The notes below the pieces were generated by a model, which did no database searches, was not told the origin of the DNA, and worked only from the letters and a program-made list of their open reading frames with translations. 64,000 nucleotides of DNA from Aquiluna sp. KACHI24 (GTDB taxonomy: Bacteria; Actinomycetota; Actinomycetes; Actinomycetales; Microbacteriaceae), in NCBI RefSeq assembly GCF_025997915.1, contig NZ_AP026677.1, forward strand, positions 620,001 through 684,000. The letters run 5' to 3'. The position numbers and the translations under genes were made by a program. Below, piece after piece: positions 35,904-45,407 of the stretch (its first letter is position 1; the number at the start of each line of letters is the position of its first letter).

Positions 35904-38126
35904 TTAGTTGCTCTTTACACGATAAACGTCGTAAACCGCTTCAATTCGTCGCACCTGGTTTAGCAGGTGGTCAAGGTGAGAAGGGTCCCCCATCTCAAAT
36001 ACGTAGCGACTGAGTGCAACCCGATCCCTAGAAGTTGAAACCGAAGCACTCAAGATATTTACGTGGTTCTCTGATAGCACTCTGGTGATGTCAGAGAGTA
36101 GTCCAGATCGATCTAAGGCCTCGACTTGGATCTGAACCATGAAGACTCCCCTGGAGTTCTCCGACCAGCTCACCTCCACGACTCGGTCCTTGTTCAAAGA
36201 CCCCACGTTCTTGCAATCGGTTCTGTGGATTGAAACTCCATCGCCTCGGGTAATAAAACCGGTGATCTCATCCCCCGGTACAGGCGTGCAGCATCTGGCC
36301 ATCTTGGTTAGAACATCAGGTGAGCCCTTGACCAATACCCCTTGGTTTGGGTTCCTTGGACCACGCAGGGACTTCGGAGCCTGAATCGGGATCTCTTCGG
36401 TATCCGGATCAGGGTTGAGACCTTGGATTACCTTGATGCGCTCAATAACGCTGGTGACAGAGATTTGGCCCTGCCCCAGTGCGGTGAAGAGGGCGTTAGA
36501 GTCGGCGAGCTTGTGCTCTTGCGCAATCTTTAGGATCACGTCTGAGTTGAGAATCTGCTGGAGTGGGAGCCCTTGCTTGCGAAGACCTTTGGTGAGCGCC
36601 TCTTTACCCTCTTCGCTGGCTAGCTCGCGGCGTTCAACGGTGAAGTAGTGCTTGATTTTTGCCCTGGCACGAGGAGAACCTACAAAGTTCAACCAATCCT
36701 TGCTTGGGCCCGCACTTTCAGACTTGGAGGTCAGAATCTCAACCACATCACCGGCCTGCAGCTTGCTCTCAAGCGGAACCAATCGGCCATTCACCTTCGC
36801 GCCGATGGTTTTGTGACCTACCTCGGTGTGGACGGCATAGGCAAAGTCAACTGGAGTGGAGCCTGATGACAGACCGACCACTTTGCCCTTAGGGGTGAAG
36901 ACATAGAGCTCCTTCGCCCCAATTTCAAACCTGAGGTTGTCCAGGAACTCAGTGGGATCTGAGGTCTCTTCTTGCCAGTCGCTCAGCTGCTTGAGCCAAG
37001 CCAGGTCGACTTCTTGCTCCGCCTTACCCGCACCCTGCTTATATTTCCAGTGTGCTGCAACACCGTATTCCGCTCGCTGATGCATATCTTGGGTGCGAAT
37101 CTGAATCTCAACAGCCCTACCCTCCGGTCCGACAACCGTGGTGTGGAGCGACTGATAAAGGTTGAGTTTGGGCATAGCGATGTAGTCCTTGAACCGCCCA
37201 GGAAGCGGCGACCACTTTGCGTGGATAGCACCGAGTGCTGCGTAGCAATCTCGGACGCTGGAAACAATCACTCGGATGCCAACTAGGTCGTAAATGTCGT
37301 CGAATTCACGACCACGCAAAACCATTTTTTGGTAGATCGAGTAATACTGCTTCGGTCTGCCATCAATTTTCGCCTTGACCCTGTTCTCGCGAAGCTCCTC
37401 TTCAATTTCATCGATGACTCGCTCAGTGAACTCTTGACGAGATGGGTTGCGCTGACCGACCAGGTTTACGATCTCTTCGTAAACCTTTGGGTACAGAACT
37501 GCGAAGCTGATGTCCTCGAGCTCTGTCTTGATGGTGCTGATACCGAGCCGGTGAGCGAGTGGAGCGTAGATTTCGATGGTCTCCTGCGCCTTGCGTCGAG
37601 CAGACTCCGGTGCAACAAATCCCCAGGTTCTTGCATTGTGCAGGCGGTCAGCGAGTTTGATGACCAAGACCCGAATGTCTTTGGACATCGCTACCACCAT
37701 TTTGCGCATGGTCTCGGCTTGGGCAGAGTCTCCGAAGCTCATCTTGTCGAGTTTCGTGACCCCGTCTACCAGAAGAGCAACTTCCTCGCCGAACTCGGAC
37801 TTTACCTGCTCGATCGAGTAGGAGGTGTCCTCTACGGTGTCGTGAAGTAGGGCAGCCGCAATAGTCGCTGGTCCAGAACCCAGGTCAGCAAGGATCCTTG
37901 CAACCGCAAGCGGGTGAGTGATGTAATCTTCACCACTTTTGCGCTTCTGACCAGTGTGGTGGAATTCAGCGGTCTTATATGCCTTTTGAATGAAAGCCGA
38001 GTCCGCCTTCGGGTGGTTAGCCCTGACAATACGAATTAGCTCCGCCAGGTCCTGCGAGTAGGCAGTAGATGACCGGGTAAAGATTCTCGGCAGCCTAGAT
38101 CTCAGCGAGGATGCAATATCGCTCAT
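35904..38126 (-). CDS. rel: Bifunctional (p)ppGpp synthetase/hydrolase Rel
   Basis: Stringent-response enzyme of 740 aa. The HD hydrolase domain has H57, H71 and HDTVED (95-100), all intact. The synthetase domain has RFKDYIAMPK and YQSLHTTV. These are followed by TGS (about 400-460), a helical/zinc region with CCTPVPGDEI and HRTDC, and a C-terminal ACT domain. All residues for both activities appear present, so it is a true bifunctional Rel. AGGAGG lies four bases before the ATG. It follows yajC-secD-secF, with no apt gene between secF and rel. Confidence 0.97.
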   Translation of the reverse strand: MSDIASSLRSRLPRIFTRSSTAYSQDLAELIRIVRANHPKADSAFIQKAYKTAEFHHTGQKRKSGEDYITHPLAVARILADLGSGPATIAAALLHDTVEDTSYSIEQVKSEFGEEVALLVDGVTKLDKMSFGDSAQAETMRKMVVAMSKDIRVLVIKLADRLHNARTWGFVAPESARRKAQETIEIYAPLAHRLGISTIKTELEDISFAVLYPKVYEEIVNLVGQRNPSRQEFTERVIDEIEEELRENRVKAKIDGRPKQYYSIYQKMVLRGREFDDIYDLVGIRVIVSSVRDCYAALGAIHAKWSPLPGRFKDYIAMPKLNLYQSLHTTVVGPEGRAVEIQIRTQDMHQRAEYGVAAHWKYKQGAGKAEQEVDLAWLKQLSDWQEETSDPTEFLDNLRFEIGAKELYVFTPKGKVVGLSSGSTPVDFAYAVHTEVGHKTIGAKVNGRLVPLESKLQAGDVVEILTSKSESAGPSKDWLNFVGSPRARAKIKHYFTVERRELASEEGKEALTKGLRKQGLPLQQILNSDVILKIAQEHKLADSNALFTALGQGQISVTSVIERIKVIQGLNPDPDTEEIPIQAPKSLRGPRNPNQGVLVKGSPDVLTKMARCCTPVPGDEITGFITRGDGVSIHRTDCKNVGSLNKDRVVEVSWSENSRGVFMVQIQVEALDRSGLLSDITRVLSENHVNILSASVSTSRDRVALSRYVFEMGDPSHLDHLLNQVRRIEAVYDVYRVKSN

Positions 38127-38153
38127 GAGACCTCCTAGGGCTTAGGAAGAATC

Positions 38154-39128
38154 TTACGCGCGTGTTGCTAAGACCTTGGCCGCAGCTGCCTTCAAGGCTG
38201 GCTCACGCTCACGCAGGTGTACATAGACCGGTGCCGCTAGGAAGATCGAAGAGTAGGTACCAACAATCGTTCCAACGAACAGCGCAAGCGCGATGTCTCG
38301 TAGCGTGCCCGCTCCAAGAACAACCGAACCGATGAACAGAATCGAGGCAACTGGCAAAACGGCAACGATAGAGGTGTTGATCGAACGCACCAGGGTCTGG
38401 TTCACGGCGAGGTTCACCATTTCCCCAAAGGTTCTGGTCTCGGAGAACTCAATCTCAAGGGTGTTCTCGCGGACCTTGTCGAACACAACCACGGTGTCAT
38501 AGAGCGAGTAGCTCAAGATGGTGAGGAAGCCAATTACGGCTGCTGGAGTTACCTCAAAGCCGACTGCTCCGTAAATACCGATCGTGATGATCAAGTCATG
38601 TGCAAGCGCAAGAAGTGCTGCCGCTGACATCTTCCAGGAGCGGAAGTAAAGCGCCATCAGAATCGAGACGATCAGCAAGAAGGCGACCAATCCAATCAAT
38701 GCCTGACGAGTAACGTCAGCGCCCCAGTTTGGACCGATAAAGCTTGATGCGACCTCTTCTGAAGCAACTGAGTAGGCCTCGGCGAGGTTGAGTCGAGCTT
38801 CCTCTGATTCGACGTCGGCGAGCTGCTCGGTCTGAATGCGCAAGTCGTTGGCGCCAACCTCGGTCACTACCACCTGAACACCAGGAACAACTTCCTGAAT
38901 TGCCTCAACGGCGAGGCTTTGTGGCAGCTCTTGGGTGTTGGTGAGTCGGAACTCTGAACCACCGCGGAACTCGATTCCCAAGTTGAATCCACCGCGCGCT
39001 GCAGGCAGGGCAATCGACAAGACCACAACTACTAGGGCAATCACGTACCAAAGCTTGCGACGACCAACGAAGTCAATGGAACGCTCGCCAGAGTAAAGCT
39101 GGTTTCCAAGTTCTCTGAACTTACTCAT
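38154..39128 (-). CDS. secF: Protein translocase subunit SecF
   Basis: Membrane partner of SecD that uses proton motive force to complete Sec export. It is 324 aa from the ATG at 39128, with six transmembrane helices. FVGRRKLWY leads into TM1, GIEFRGGSEF starts the periplasmic domain, and YSLYDTVVVFDKVREN is the conserved TM4-5 motif. A longer start at 39272 would lie within secD. The chosen start overlaps the secD stop by 8 nt (ATGAGTAA). Confidence 0.96.
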   Translation of the reverse strand: MSKFRELGNQLYSGERSIDFVGRRKLWYVIALVVVVLSIALPAARGGFNLGIEFRGGSEFRLTNTQELPQSLAVEAIQEVVPGVQVVVTEVGANDLRIQTEQLADVESEEARLNLAEAYSVASEEVASSFIGPNWGADVTRQALIGLVAFLLIVSILMALYFRSWKMSAAALLALAHDLIITIGIYGAVGFEVTPAAVIGFLTILSYSLYDTVVVFDKVRENTLEIEFSETRTFGEMVNLAVNQTLVRSINTSIVAVLPVASILFIGSVVLGAGTLRDIALALFVGTIVGTYSSIFLAAPVYVHLREREPALKAAAAKVLATRA

Positions 39129-40797
39129 CACTGCCCTTTGCTGCCGCTGCCTTGCGCTCGGCGATTGTCTGACGCTTCTGTGCTTCCTTTGATGCCTTGA
39201 GGACTTTGTCTTCGGCAACACCGGTTGCGATTCGGAATTCTCCCCTACCGCGGTATGAGGCCTTAGCTGCACTCAAGTCAAAACCCGACCACTTGTGGCC
39301 AGATGCGAAGAACTTGTTTCGAGCCAAGAGCTGAACCATCGGATGGGTAAACAGTGCCACGACGAGGAGGTCGATCAGCGTGGTTAGACCCAAGGTGAAT
39401 GCGAAGCCTCGCACGGAGCTGCTGGTCAATAGGTAAAGGGTGACTGCTGCCGTGAAGCTAACAGCGTCAGAGACCAAAATGGTTCTGAATGCACGCTTCC
39501 AACCAGCCTCAACCGCTACCTCAAGAGACTTGCCATCGCGAAGTTCATCACGGATACGTTCGAAGTAGACGATGAAGGAGTCCGCTGTAATACCTACCGA
39601 GACGATCAGACCGGCAACACCCGCAAGTGATAGTCGGTAACCCTGTCGCCATGACAGGAAGGCGATTGCTAGGTAAACAAGTAGTGCAACCACAATCAAC
39701 GAGCCGAGAACAACGCTGGCTAGACCGCGGTAGGTGAAGGTCATGTAGATCACCACGATTACTAAACCAATTAGACCGGCAATCAAGCCTGCGCGAAGAG
39801 ACTCATCGCCCAAGGTCGCGGAGATGTTCTCCTGAGACTGAACCTCGAATCCGATCGGCAACGCACCGTACTTCAGCTGGTCAGCCAAGACGGTTGCGGT
39901 TTCCTGGGTGAAGTTTCCAGTGATCTGGGCTCGGCCGTTAGTGATGACCGCATTGGTGGATGGCGCGGTGATAACCACACCGTCCAGCGTGATTGCAAAC
40001 TGGTTCTGTGGTGATGGAAGACCGAATAGTCGAGAGGTAACTGATCCAAAAGCCTCAGTACCCGCCGCATCAAACTCTAGGTTTACGGCCCAGTCGTTGG
40101 TTGATGCACCAGTAGTTGTGGTGATGGTGCCAGCGAATGCATCAGAAATGTTGAGACCTTGCACCTCAACTGGACCCAGAACGTATTTGTAGATCAGGGT
40201 CTCATCACAGGTGACCAGCGGCTTGGCTGGGTCATCAACCTGTCCAGCCTGGCGGAATGCCTTGGTGCAGTCGAGGTTCTCGAACTGTGCCTGAACTCGC
40301 TCGGTGACCCAAGCAGCATCTGATGCATTGACTGGTTCAGTAGCCGGAGTGTCGCTCAGAGAGTCAAAATCAACCGCTGCACTCTCCGTGACAGGAGTGT
40401 TGGCTGCGAAGGTGATAACTGGGCGGAACTCCAAAAGCGCGCTGGCCTTGATCAGCTGCAGAGTGGTCTCACTCGGAGTTCCCGGGATGGCAACAACAAT
40501 GTTCTGCTCGCCCTGGACAGTAACCGTTGCTTCGGCAACACCGGATCCGTCAACACGCTGACGAATAATGGTGGCAGCCTGATTTAGTTGCTCCAAAGTT
40601 GCAGAGCTGCCGTCTGAAATCGTGGGGGTCAGGATGATCTGGGTGCCACCTTGGAGGTCAAGAGCTAGCTCTGGGGTTAGTGAGGCACCAACCTGGCCGC
40701 TAGCACTTCCCCAAATCAGCAGACCTGCAAAAAAGGCTGCGATTCCGGCAACCCAAGTCAGCTTTCTTTTAGCTGACTGTTCCGTGCTTCTTTCCAA
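39121..40797 (-). CDS. secD: Protein translocase subunit SecD
   Basis: A 558-aa Sec accessory protein with six transmembrane helices (first about 11-34) and a large extracytoplasmic P1 region. LDLQGGTQIILTP and the C-terminal DSFIVYFERIRDELRDG are diagnostic. The P1 region carries a lineage-specific insertion of roughly 60-80 residues (around 130-200) before YKYVLGPVEV. It lies 2 nt after yajC. Confidence 0.96.
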   Translation of the reverse strand: MERSTEQSAKRKLTWVAGIAAFFAGLLIWGSASGQVGASLTPELALDLQGGTQIILTPTISDGSSATLEQLNQAATIIRQRVDGSGVAEATVTVQGEQNIVVAIPGTPSETTLQLIKASALLEFRPVITFAANTPVTESAAVDFDSLSDTPATEPVNASDAAWVTERVQAQFENLDCTKAFRQAGQVDDPAKPLVTCDETLIYKYVLGPVEVQGLNISDAFAGTITTTTGASTNDWAVNLEFDAAGTEAFGSVTSRLFGLPSPQNQFAITLDGVVITAPSTNAVITNGRAQITGNFTQETATVLADQLKYGALPIGFEVQSQENISATLGDESLRAGLIAGLIGLVIVVIYMTFTYRGLASVVLGSLIVVALLVYLAIAFLSWRQGYRLSLAGVAGLIVSVGITADSFIVYFERIRDELRDGKSLEVAVEAGWKRAFRTILVSDAVSFTAAVTLYLLTSSSVRGFAFTLGLTTLIDLLVVALFTHPMVQLLARNKFFASGHKWSGFDLSAAKASYRGRGEFRIATGVAEDKVLKASKEAQKRQTIAERKAAAAKGSDE

Positions 40798-40799
40798 AA

Positions 40800-41057
40800 C
40801 TAGTTCCCCTCAGTTGCGGCTTCGACAGAGCGAACCGCTTGCTTCACTACGGTGAGTTTGACGCCTGGAGTGGTCTCCACCACGAGGTCATCTCCGTCGA
40901 TAGCAACAATGCTGCCCTTGATGCCGGAGTGCAGCATTACCTTGGCACCCTCGGTCAGGCTAGAAAGCAGTTTTTCAGACTCCTTGCGGCGTTTGCGGTT
41001 CTGGCTAACCAGAAGCAAAATCATTGCGGCGAGCACGCCAAGCAGAATGTAATCCAA
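40800..41057 (-). CDS. yajC: Preprotein translocase subunit YajC
   Basis: An 85-aa Sec accessory protein with one N-terminal transmembrane helix (about 3-19), a basic stretch (NRKRRKESEKL), and a small beta domain with VMLHSGIKGSIVAI. It starts with TTG at 41057 behind AAGGA. It opens the yajC-secD-secF-rel unit. Confidence 0.94.
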   Translation of the reverse strand: MDYILLGVLAAMILLLVSQNRKRRKESEKLLSSLTEGAKVMLHSGIKGSIVAIDGDDLVVETTPGVKLTVVKQAVRSVEAATEGN

Positions 41058-41106
41058 AAGCTTTCCTTACCGACAGATACCCCGAAATTATAGGTGAGAA
41101 AGCCCG
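41058..41106 (-). promoter_or_regulatory. Promoter upstream of yajC
   Basis: The 49-base gap between ruvB and yajC carries a perfect -10 TATAAT on the minus strand (41092-41087). No clear -35 at 16-18 bases is seen. A start near 41080 would give a ~23-nt leader ending with the AAGGA Shine-Dalgarno. It probably drives yajC-secD-secF and perhaps rel. Confidence 0.55.
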
Positions 41107-42075
41107 TCAGCTCAGAATGCCGCTCAGGTGAGCCTTTCCAGCTTCGGTTATCTCCCTACCCCTGGGGGTTCGATGGAGCAGACCCTGCCTTATGAGGTAA
41201 GGCTCAATGACCGCCTCAATGGTGTCCTGCTCCTCGCCGAGGGCGACTGCAAGGGTTGACAGCCCGACCGGTCTTGCTGAGAACTTGGTCGCCAGAAGTT
41301 CCAGTAGTTGTCGATCGACGCGATCCAGGCCAGCCTGGTCAATCTCAAAGATCCGCATTGTCTCAACCACGTGCTCTACCGTGATTGCGCTACTTCCATT
41401 CACCAGGGCAAAATCTCTCACCCTACGCAGCAATCGGTTTGCAATGCGCGGTGTGCCGCGAGAGCGAGACGCCAGTAGCGCTGCTGCCTCAGCGGTGATT
41501 TCGTAACCCAGCTTGGCTGCTGAACTCACGATCACTGATTCAAGCTCATCCTGCGAGTAGTACTCCAAAAAAGCAGTGAAGCCGAACCGGTCTCTCAGTG
41601 GTGTCGGGAGCATTCCGCTTCGCGTGGTGGCGCCAACCAGCGTGAATGGCTCAAGTTCCAGTGAAATTGAGGACGCACCAGGGCCCTTGCCTACCATTAC
41701 GTCAACCCTGAAGTCCTCCATCGCAAGGTAGAGCATTTCTTCTGCCGATCTAGACATTCGGTGGATCTCATCAATGAAGAGCACATCACCAAATTGCAGG
41801 GCGGACAGAATCGCAGCCAGATCGCCAGCGCTTTGGATTGCCGGTCCACTCGTGAGACGGAGTGGTCGCTGGGACTCGTGGGCGACGATCATCGCCAGGG
41901 TGGTTTTTCCAAGCCCAGGAGGTCCGGCGAGTAGCACATGATCAACCGGACGCTCATGAATTTTTGATGCGTTGATTATCAGTGAAAGCTGACCGGAAAC
42001 TTTTGCTTGACCAACGAACTCACCAAGCGATGCTGGTCTTAGTCGAGCTTCGAGCTCGCGTTCCTCGTCACTCAC
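41107..42075 (-). CDS. ruvB: Holliday junction branch migration ATPase RuvB
   Basis: Hexameric AAA+ motor of 322 aa. Walker A GPPGLGKTT, Walker B FIDEIHR, sensor GATTRSGML and the C-terminal winged helix ending RTPRGREITEAG are present. The GTG start overlaps the ruvA stop by 8 nt (GTGAGTGA). It is slightly short at the N-terminus, without affecting any motif. Confidence 0.97.
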   Translation of the reverse strand: MSDEERELEARLRPASLGEFVGQAKVSGQLSLIINASKIHERPVDHVLLAGPPGLGKTTLAMIVAHESQRPLRLTSGPAIQSAGDLAAILSALQFGDVLFIDEIHRMSRSAEEMLYLAMEDFRVDVMVGKGPGASSISLELEPFTLVGATTRSGMLPTPLRDRFGFTAFLEYYSQDELESVIVSSAAKLGYEITAEAAALLASRSRGTPRIANRLLRRVRDFALVNGSSAITVEHVVETMRIFEIDQAGLDRVDRQLLELLATKFSARPVGLSTLAVALGEEQDTIEAVIEPYLIRQGLLHRTPRGREITEAGKAHLSGILS

Positions 42076-42634
42076 TATGGCCTAGCTTTCCAGCGGATAG
42101 CTTTGCTAGCGCTTGTTTCAACGCCTTTGAGTCATCCATTCCAGCGTCAAGAGAAGAGACTATTTGTTGCGCCTTGGCTTCGTTTGTTCCCAGTTGAGTA
42201 AGCGCCTGCATTACTGCCGGATACTTGCCACTGCCAAGTGTGACCTTGCCGGATAGTTGAAGAATGATGAGTTTTGCTGTCTTTGGTCCAATGCCTGAAA
42301 TTGCGCGGAATGCAGCCTCATCTTGATTTGCGATTGCCGACCTAAGTGAGTCCTCAGGCATGCCTGCCAAGACGCCCAGGGCCAGTTTGGGACCGATGCC
42401 GTTCACTGAAACGAGTTGATCGAACAACTCTCGTTCTGAACTTGACTGAAATCCATAGAGTGACAGCTCGTCTTCTCGAACAATCAATCTGGTGTGAAGG
42501 GTAGTTTTCTCCCCCGACCTCAAGGTCAGCGAGTGTCGCGGAGTGATGGCAATTTCAAAGCCCACGCCAGAAACGCTCAGATGAGCGCGGTCAAGACTGA
42601 GCGAGATCAACTCTCCGGTTAGCGACGAAATCAC
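42068..42634 (-). CDS. ruvA: Holliday junction DNA-binding protein RuvA
   Basis: A 188-aa tetrameric junction-binding protein. The OB-fold N-terminus MISSLTGELISL, two helix-hairpin-helix motifs (VNGIGPKLALGVLAG and ISGIGPKTAKLIILQL), and the C-terminal domain III contacting RuvB are present. GTG start at 42634, 4 nt from ruvC. Confidence 0.97.
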   Translation of the reverse strand: MISSLTGELISLSLDRAHLSVSGVGFEIAITPRHSLTLRSGEKTTLHTRLIVREDELSLYGFQSSSERELFDQLVSVNGIGPKLALGVLAGMPEDSLRSAIANQDEAAFRAISGIGPKTAKLIILQLSGKVTLGSGKYPAVMQALTQLGTNEAKAQQIVSSLDAGMDDSKALKQALAKLSAGKLGHSE

Positions 42635-42638
42635 AGCC

Positions 42639-43166
42639 CTAACCTATTCTGCGATTGGCAGCCTTTGCGGCAGCAACCCACTTCTTTTGAGCCGCCGTAC
42701 CAGTCGCGCCCCCGCGCTTAGCACCACAAATTGCAACCGCTACCGCGTCTGCAACATCGGGTGGGCCGGGTATCTCTTGACCAACAAGCCTGGCAACCAT
42801 TTGACCAACCTGGGCCTTATCGGCTCGTCCATTTCCCGTCACAGCAGCCTTTACCTCGCTTGGAGTGAAAAACTGGAGGGGAATGTCTAATTCGTAGGCC
42901 ATTTGCATTAGCGAACCTGAGATCTGCGCCACGCCCATGACGGAACGCAGGTTTGCCTGTGCAAAAACCCGCTCCAGCGCTATCACTTCTGGCCTGTGTC
43001 GACTTAGAACCTCTTTTAGACCGGAGGCAATTTTGCCCACTCGGTCTCGAGGGTCGGTGCCTGCCTCAGAAGTGAATAGCCCAAAGTCGAGTAGCTTTGT
43101 GCCCTCGGACTCGATAACCCCGAACCCACAGCGCGTGAGTCCCGGGTCAACTCCGAGGATGATCAC
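42639..43166 (-). CDS. ruvC: Crossover junction endodeoxyribonuclease RuvC
   Basis: Holliday junction resolvase of 175 aa. Catalytic acids are visible as D7 (GVDPGLTRCGFG), the Glu in IALERVFAQAN, and the Asp pair in GPPDVADAVAVAI. The GTG start follows the yebC TAA directly, without gap. Confidence 0.97.
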   Translation of the reverse strand: MIILGVDPGLTRCGFGVIESEGTKLLDFGLFTSEAGTDPRDRVGKIASGLKEVLSRHRPEVIALERVFAQANLRSVMGVAQISGSLMQMAYELDIPLQFFTPSEVKAAVTGNGRADKAQVGQMVARLVGQEIPGPPDVADAVAVAICGAKRGGATGTAAQKKWVAAAKAANRRIG

Positions 43167-43919
43167 TTATCCCCTGGCCTCTAGCTCGCTCAGAACCGAT
43201 GCGGATACGTCCATGTTCGTGTAAACGGTCTGCACATCGTCAAGATCTTCGACTGCGTCAATCAGTTTGATGACCTTCTCCGCGTTGTCGGCGTCAAGGT
43301 CGACCTTCAAAGAAGAAACGAACTCAACATCTGCTGATTCGTAGTCGATGCCGGCGTTTTGCAGTGAGGTGCGGACGGCGACAATTGAACTTGGATCGCA
43401 GGTCAGGACGTGGGACTCGCCAACCAGGGCAACATCTTCAATGTCATGCTCAATCGCAGCTTCCAAGATGGCATCCTCGTTGGAGCCATTGATGACAATG
43501 ATTCCCTTGCGGGCGAACTGATAGGAAACCGAGCCTGGATCAGCCATGTTTCCCGCGTTCTTGGTAACGGCAAGCCTGACCTCCGCTGCGGTGCGGTTCT
43601 TGTTGTCGGTTAGGCACTCGATCATGATTGCAACACCGCCGGGACCGTAGCCCTCATACATGATGTTTTGGTAGTCAACTGAACCGTCATCAGCTCCCGA
43701 GCCGCGCTTGATCGCGCGCTCGATGTTGTCGTTTGGAACTGAGTTCTTGCGAGCCTTGTAGACAGCGTCATACAGAGTCGGGTTGCCGTCGATGTCGCCA
43801 CCACCGGTTCTGGCTGCAACCTCGATGTTACGGATTAGCTTTGCCCACAGTTTTGCGCGCTTAGCGTCGTTGGCAGCCTTCTTGTGCTTGGTGGTTGCCC
43901 ATTTGGAGTGACCGGACAT
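43167..43919 (-). CDS. YebC/PmpR family protein
   Basis: A 250-aa protein with the family N-terminus [23 protein letters not shown]. It is annotated as a DNA-binding regulator in some species and as a translation factor relieving polyproline pausing in others; sequence alone does not decide. Linkage to ruvCAB is typical. It lies 12 nt after pdxT. Confidence 0.94.
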   Translation of the reverse strand: MSGHSKWATTKHKKAANDAKRAKLWAKLIRNIEVAARTGGGDIDGNPTLYDAVYKARKNSVPNDNIERAIKRGSGADDGSVDYQNIMYEGYGPGGVAIMIECLTDNKNRTAAEVRLAVTKNAGNMADPGSVSYQFARKGIIVINGSNEDAILEAAIEHDIEDVALVGESHVLTCDPSSIVAVRTSLQNAGIDYESADVEFVSSLKVDLDADNAEKVIKLIDAVEDLDDVQTVYTNMDVSASVLSELEARG

Positions 43920-43931
43920 AGTTCCTCTAAG

Positions 43932-44504
43932 TTACTTGTTCTGACTCTCTCGCACCGCGTCTACAAACAGACTGTGGAGAATCTTTGCGCCTGTGATTTC
44001 GGGGTGAAAACTGGCTCCGAAAAGGTTACCGCTTTTCACTGCAACTACATCGCCGTTGAAGCGAGCCAAGATTTCGGCGCTGCCCGCATCCAAGATTTTT
44101 GGAGCGCGAATAAACGCAACGCGCTCTGTGCCAGAGTCGAAACTGACGTCTGCCTCAAACGAGTGAGTCTGGCCACCGTAGGCGTTTCTGGAAGTCTTGA
44201 TTGGTAGACCTCGGATGAACTCTTGGCCTTGAATCGCTCCTTCGACTTCATCCGAGAGCATGATCAATCCAGCGCAGGTTCCCAGCACGGGCTTTTGCTT
44301 TGCAAACTCACGCAGCGGTTCAATCAGCCCAAAGCTTTTGGCGAGGTTTGAAATTGCAGTGGATTCGCCGCCGGGAATTACGAGTGCATCCACCGAATCC
44401 AGGTCGGACTTAGTCCTAACCTTTACAGCCTCAACACCCAACTCAGTGAGTGTGTTTTGGTGCTCGCGAAAGTCTCCCTGCAGCGCGAGGACGCCGATGC
44501 GCAA
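43932..44504 (-). CDS. pdxT: Pyridoxal 5'-phosphate synthase glutaminase subunit
   Basis: Supplies ammonia to PdxS. It is 190 aa, a class I amidotransferase. PGGEST (45-49 region), nucleophile C77 in GTCAGL and the SFHPEI His/Glu pair are intact. The TTG start directly follows the pdxS TAA. PLP from PdxST is needed by TrpB and others in this window. Confidence 0.96.
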   Translation of the reverse strand: MRIGVLALQGDFREHQNTLTELGVEAVKVRTKSDLDSVDALVIPGGESTAISNLAKSFGLIEPLREFAKQKPVLGTCAGLIMLSDEVEGAIQGQEFIRGLPIKTSRNAYGGQTHSFEADVSFDSGTERVAFIRAPKILDAGSAEILARFNGDVVAVKSGNLFGASFHPEITGAKILHSLFVDAVRESQNK

Positions 44505-45398
44505 TTACCAGCCACGCTCCGCAAGTCGGTGTGGAGCTGGTAGGTCGTTCACGTTGATGCCAACCATCGCCTCACCTAGGCCACGGGAGACCTCTGCGAT
44601 CACAGCAGGGTCATCGTAGAAGGTGGTCGCCTTCACGATTGCCGCGGCGCGAGCTGCTGGGTTTCCGGACTTGAAGATTCCAGAACCAACAAAGACACCG
44701 TCGGCACCAAGCTGCATCATCATTGCTGCGTCTGCGGGGGTTGCAACTCCGCCGGCTACGAACAGCACAACAGGGAGCTTGCCGGTCTTGGCAACCTCAC
44801 GCACCAGTTGATAAGGAGCCTGAAGCTCTTTGGCTGCGACGTAAAGCTCTTCTTCGGTCTTAGCAGAGAGCGCACGAATCTCAGAGAGGATGGTACGAAT
44901 GTGCTTCGTCGCCTCGGAGACATCGCCGGTACCAGCTTCACCCTTAGAGCGAATCATCGCTGCACCCTCGGTGATTCGGCGAAGGGCCTCTCCTAGGTTG
45001 GTGGCACCACAAACAAAGGGAACCTCGAACTGCCACTTGTCGATGTGGTTTACGTAGTCGGCAGGTGAAAGCACCTCAGACTCATCGATGTAGTCAACCT
45101 CAATGGACTGTAGAACCTGTGCCTCAACAAAGTGGCCAATGCGGGCCTTCGCCATAACTGGGATCGAAACGGTGTTGATGATCTGGTCAATCAGATCTGG
45201 ATCACTCATTCGAGCGACGCCACCCTGGGCGCGGATGTCTGCAGGGACACGCTCGAGGGCCATTACGGCCACTGCACCGGCATCCTCCGCGATCTTGGCC
45301 TGCTCCGCAGTTACGACATCCATGATTACGCCACCCTTTAGCATCTCTGCTAGGCCGCGCTTCACGAGTGGGGTTGCTTCTAGAAATTCTTCTGACAT
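44505..45398 (-). CDS. pdxS: Pyridoxal 5'-phosphate synthase lyase subunit
   Basis: Forms PLP from ribose 5-phosphate, glyceraldehyde 3-phosphate and ammonia, in the DXP-independent route. It is 297 aa. The [13 protein letters not shown] segment carries the first catalytic lysine, and [16 protein letters not shown] and [13 protein letters not shown] carry the phosphate-binding regions. ATG at 45398, 9 nt from the HIT gene. Confidence 0.97.
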   Translation of the reverse strand: MSEEFLEATPLVKRGLAEMLKGGVIMDVVTAEQAKIAEDAGAVAVMALERVPADIRAQGGVARMSDPDLIDQIINTVSIPVMAKARIGHFVEAQVLQSIEVDYIDESEVLSPADYVNHIDKWQFEVPFVCGATNLGEALRRITEGAAMIRSKGEAGTGDVSEATKHIRTILSEIRALSAKTEEELYVAAKELQAPYQLVREVAKTGKLPVVLFVAGGVATPADAAMMMQLGADGVFVGSGIFKSGNPAARAAAIVKATTFYDDPAVIAEVSRGLGEAMVGINVNDLPAPHRLAERGW

Positions 45399-45407
45399 GC
45401 CTAAATC

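Noticed and set aside
39129-39272. 48-residue N-terminal extension of SecF
   Set aside because: It is Arg/Gln-rich sequence that lies wholly within secD; the ATG at 39128 gives the normal SecF start.
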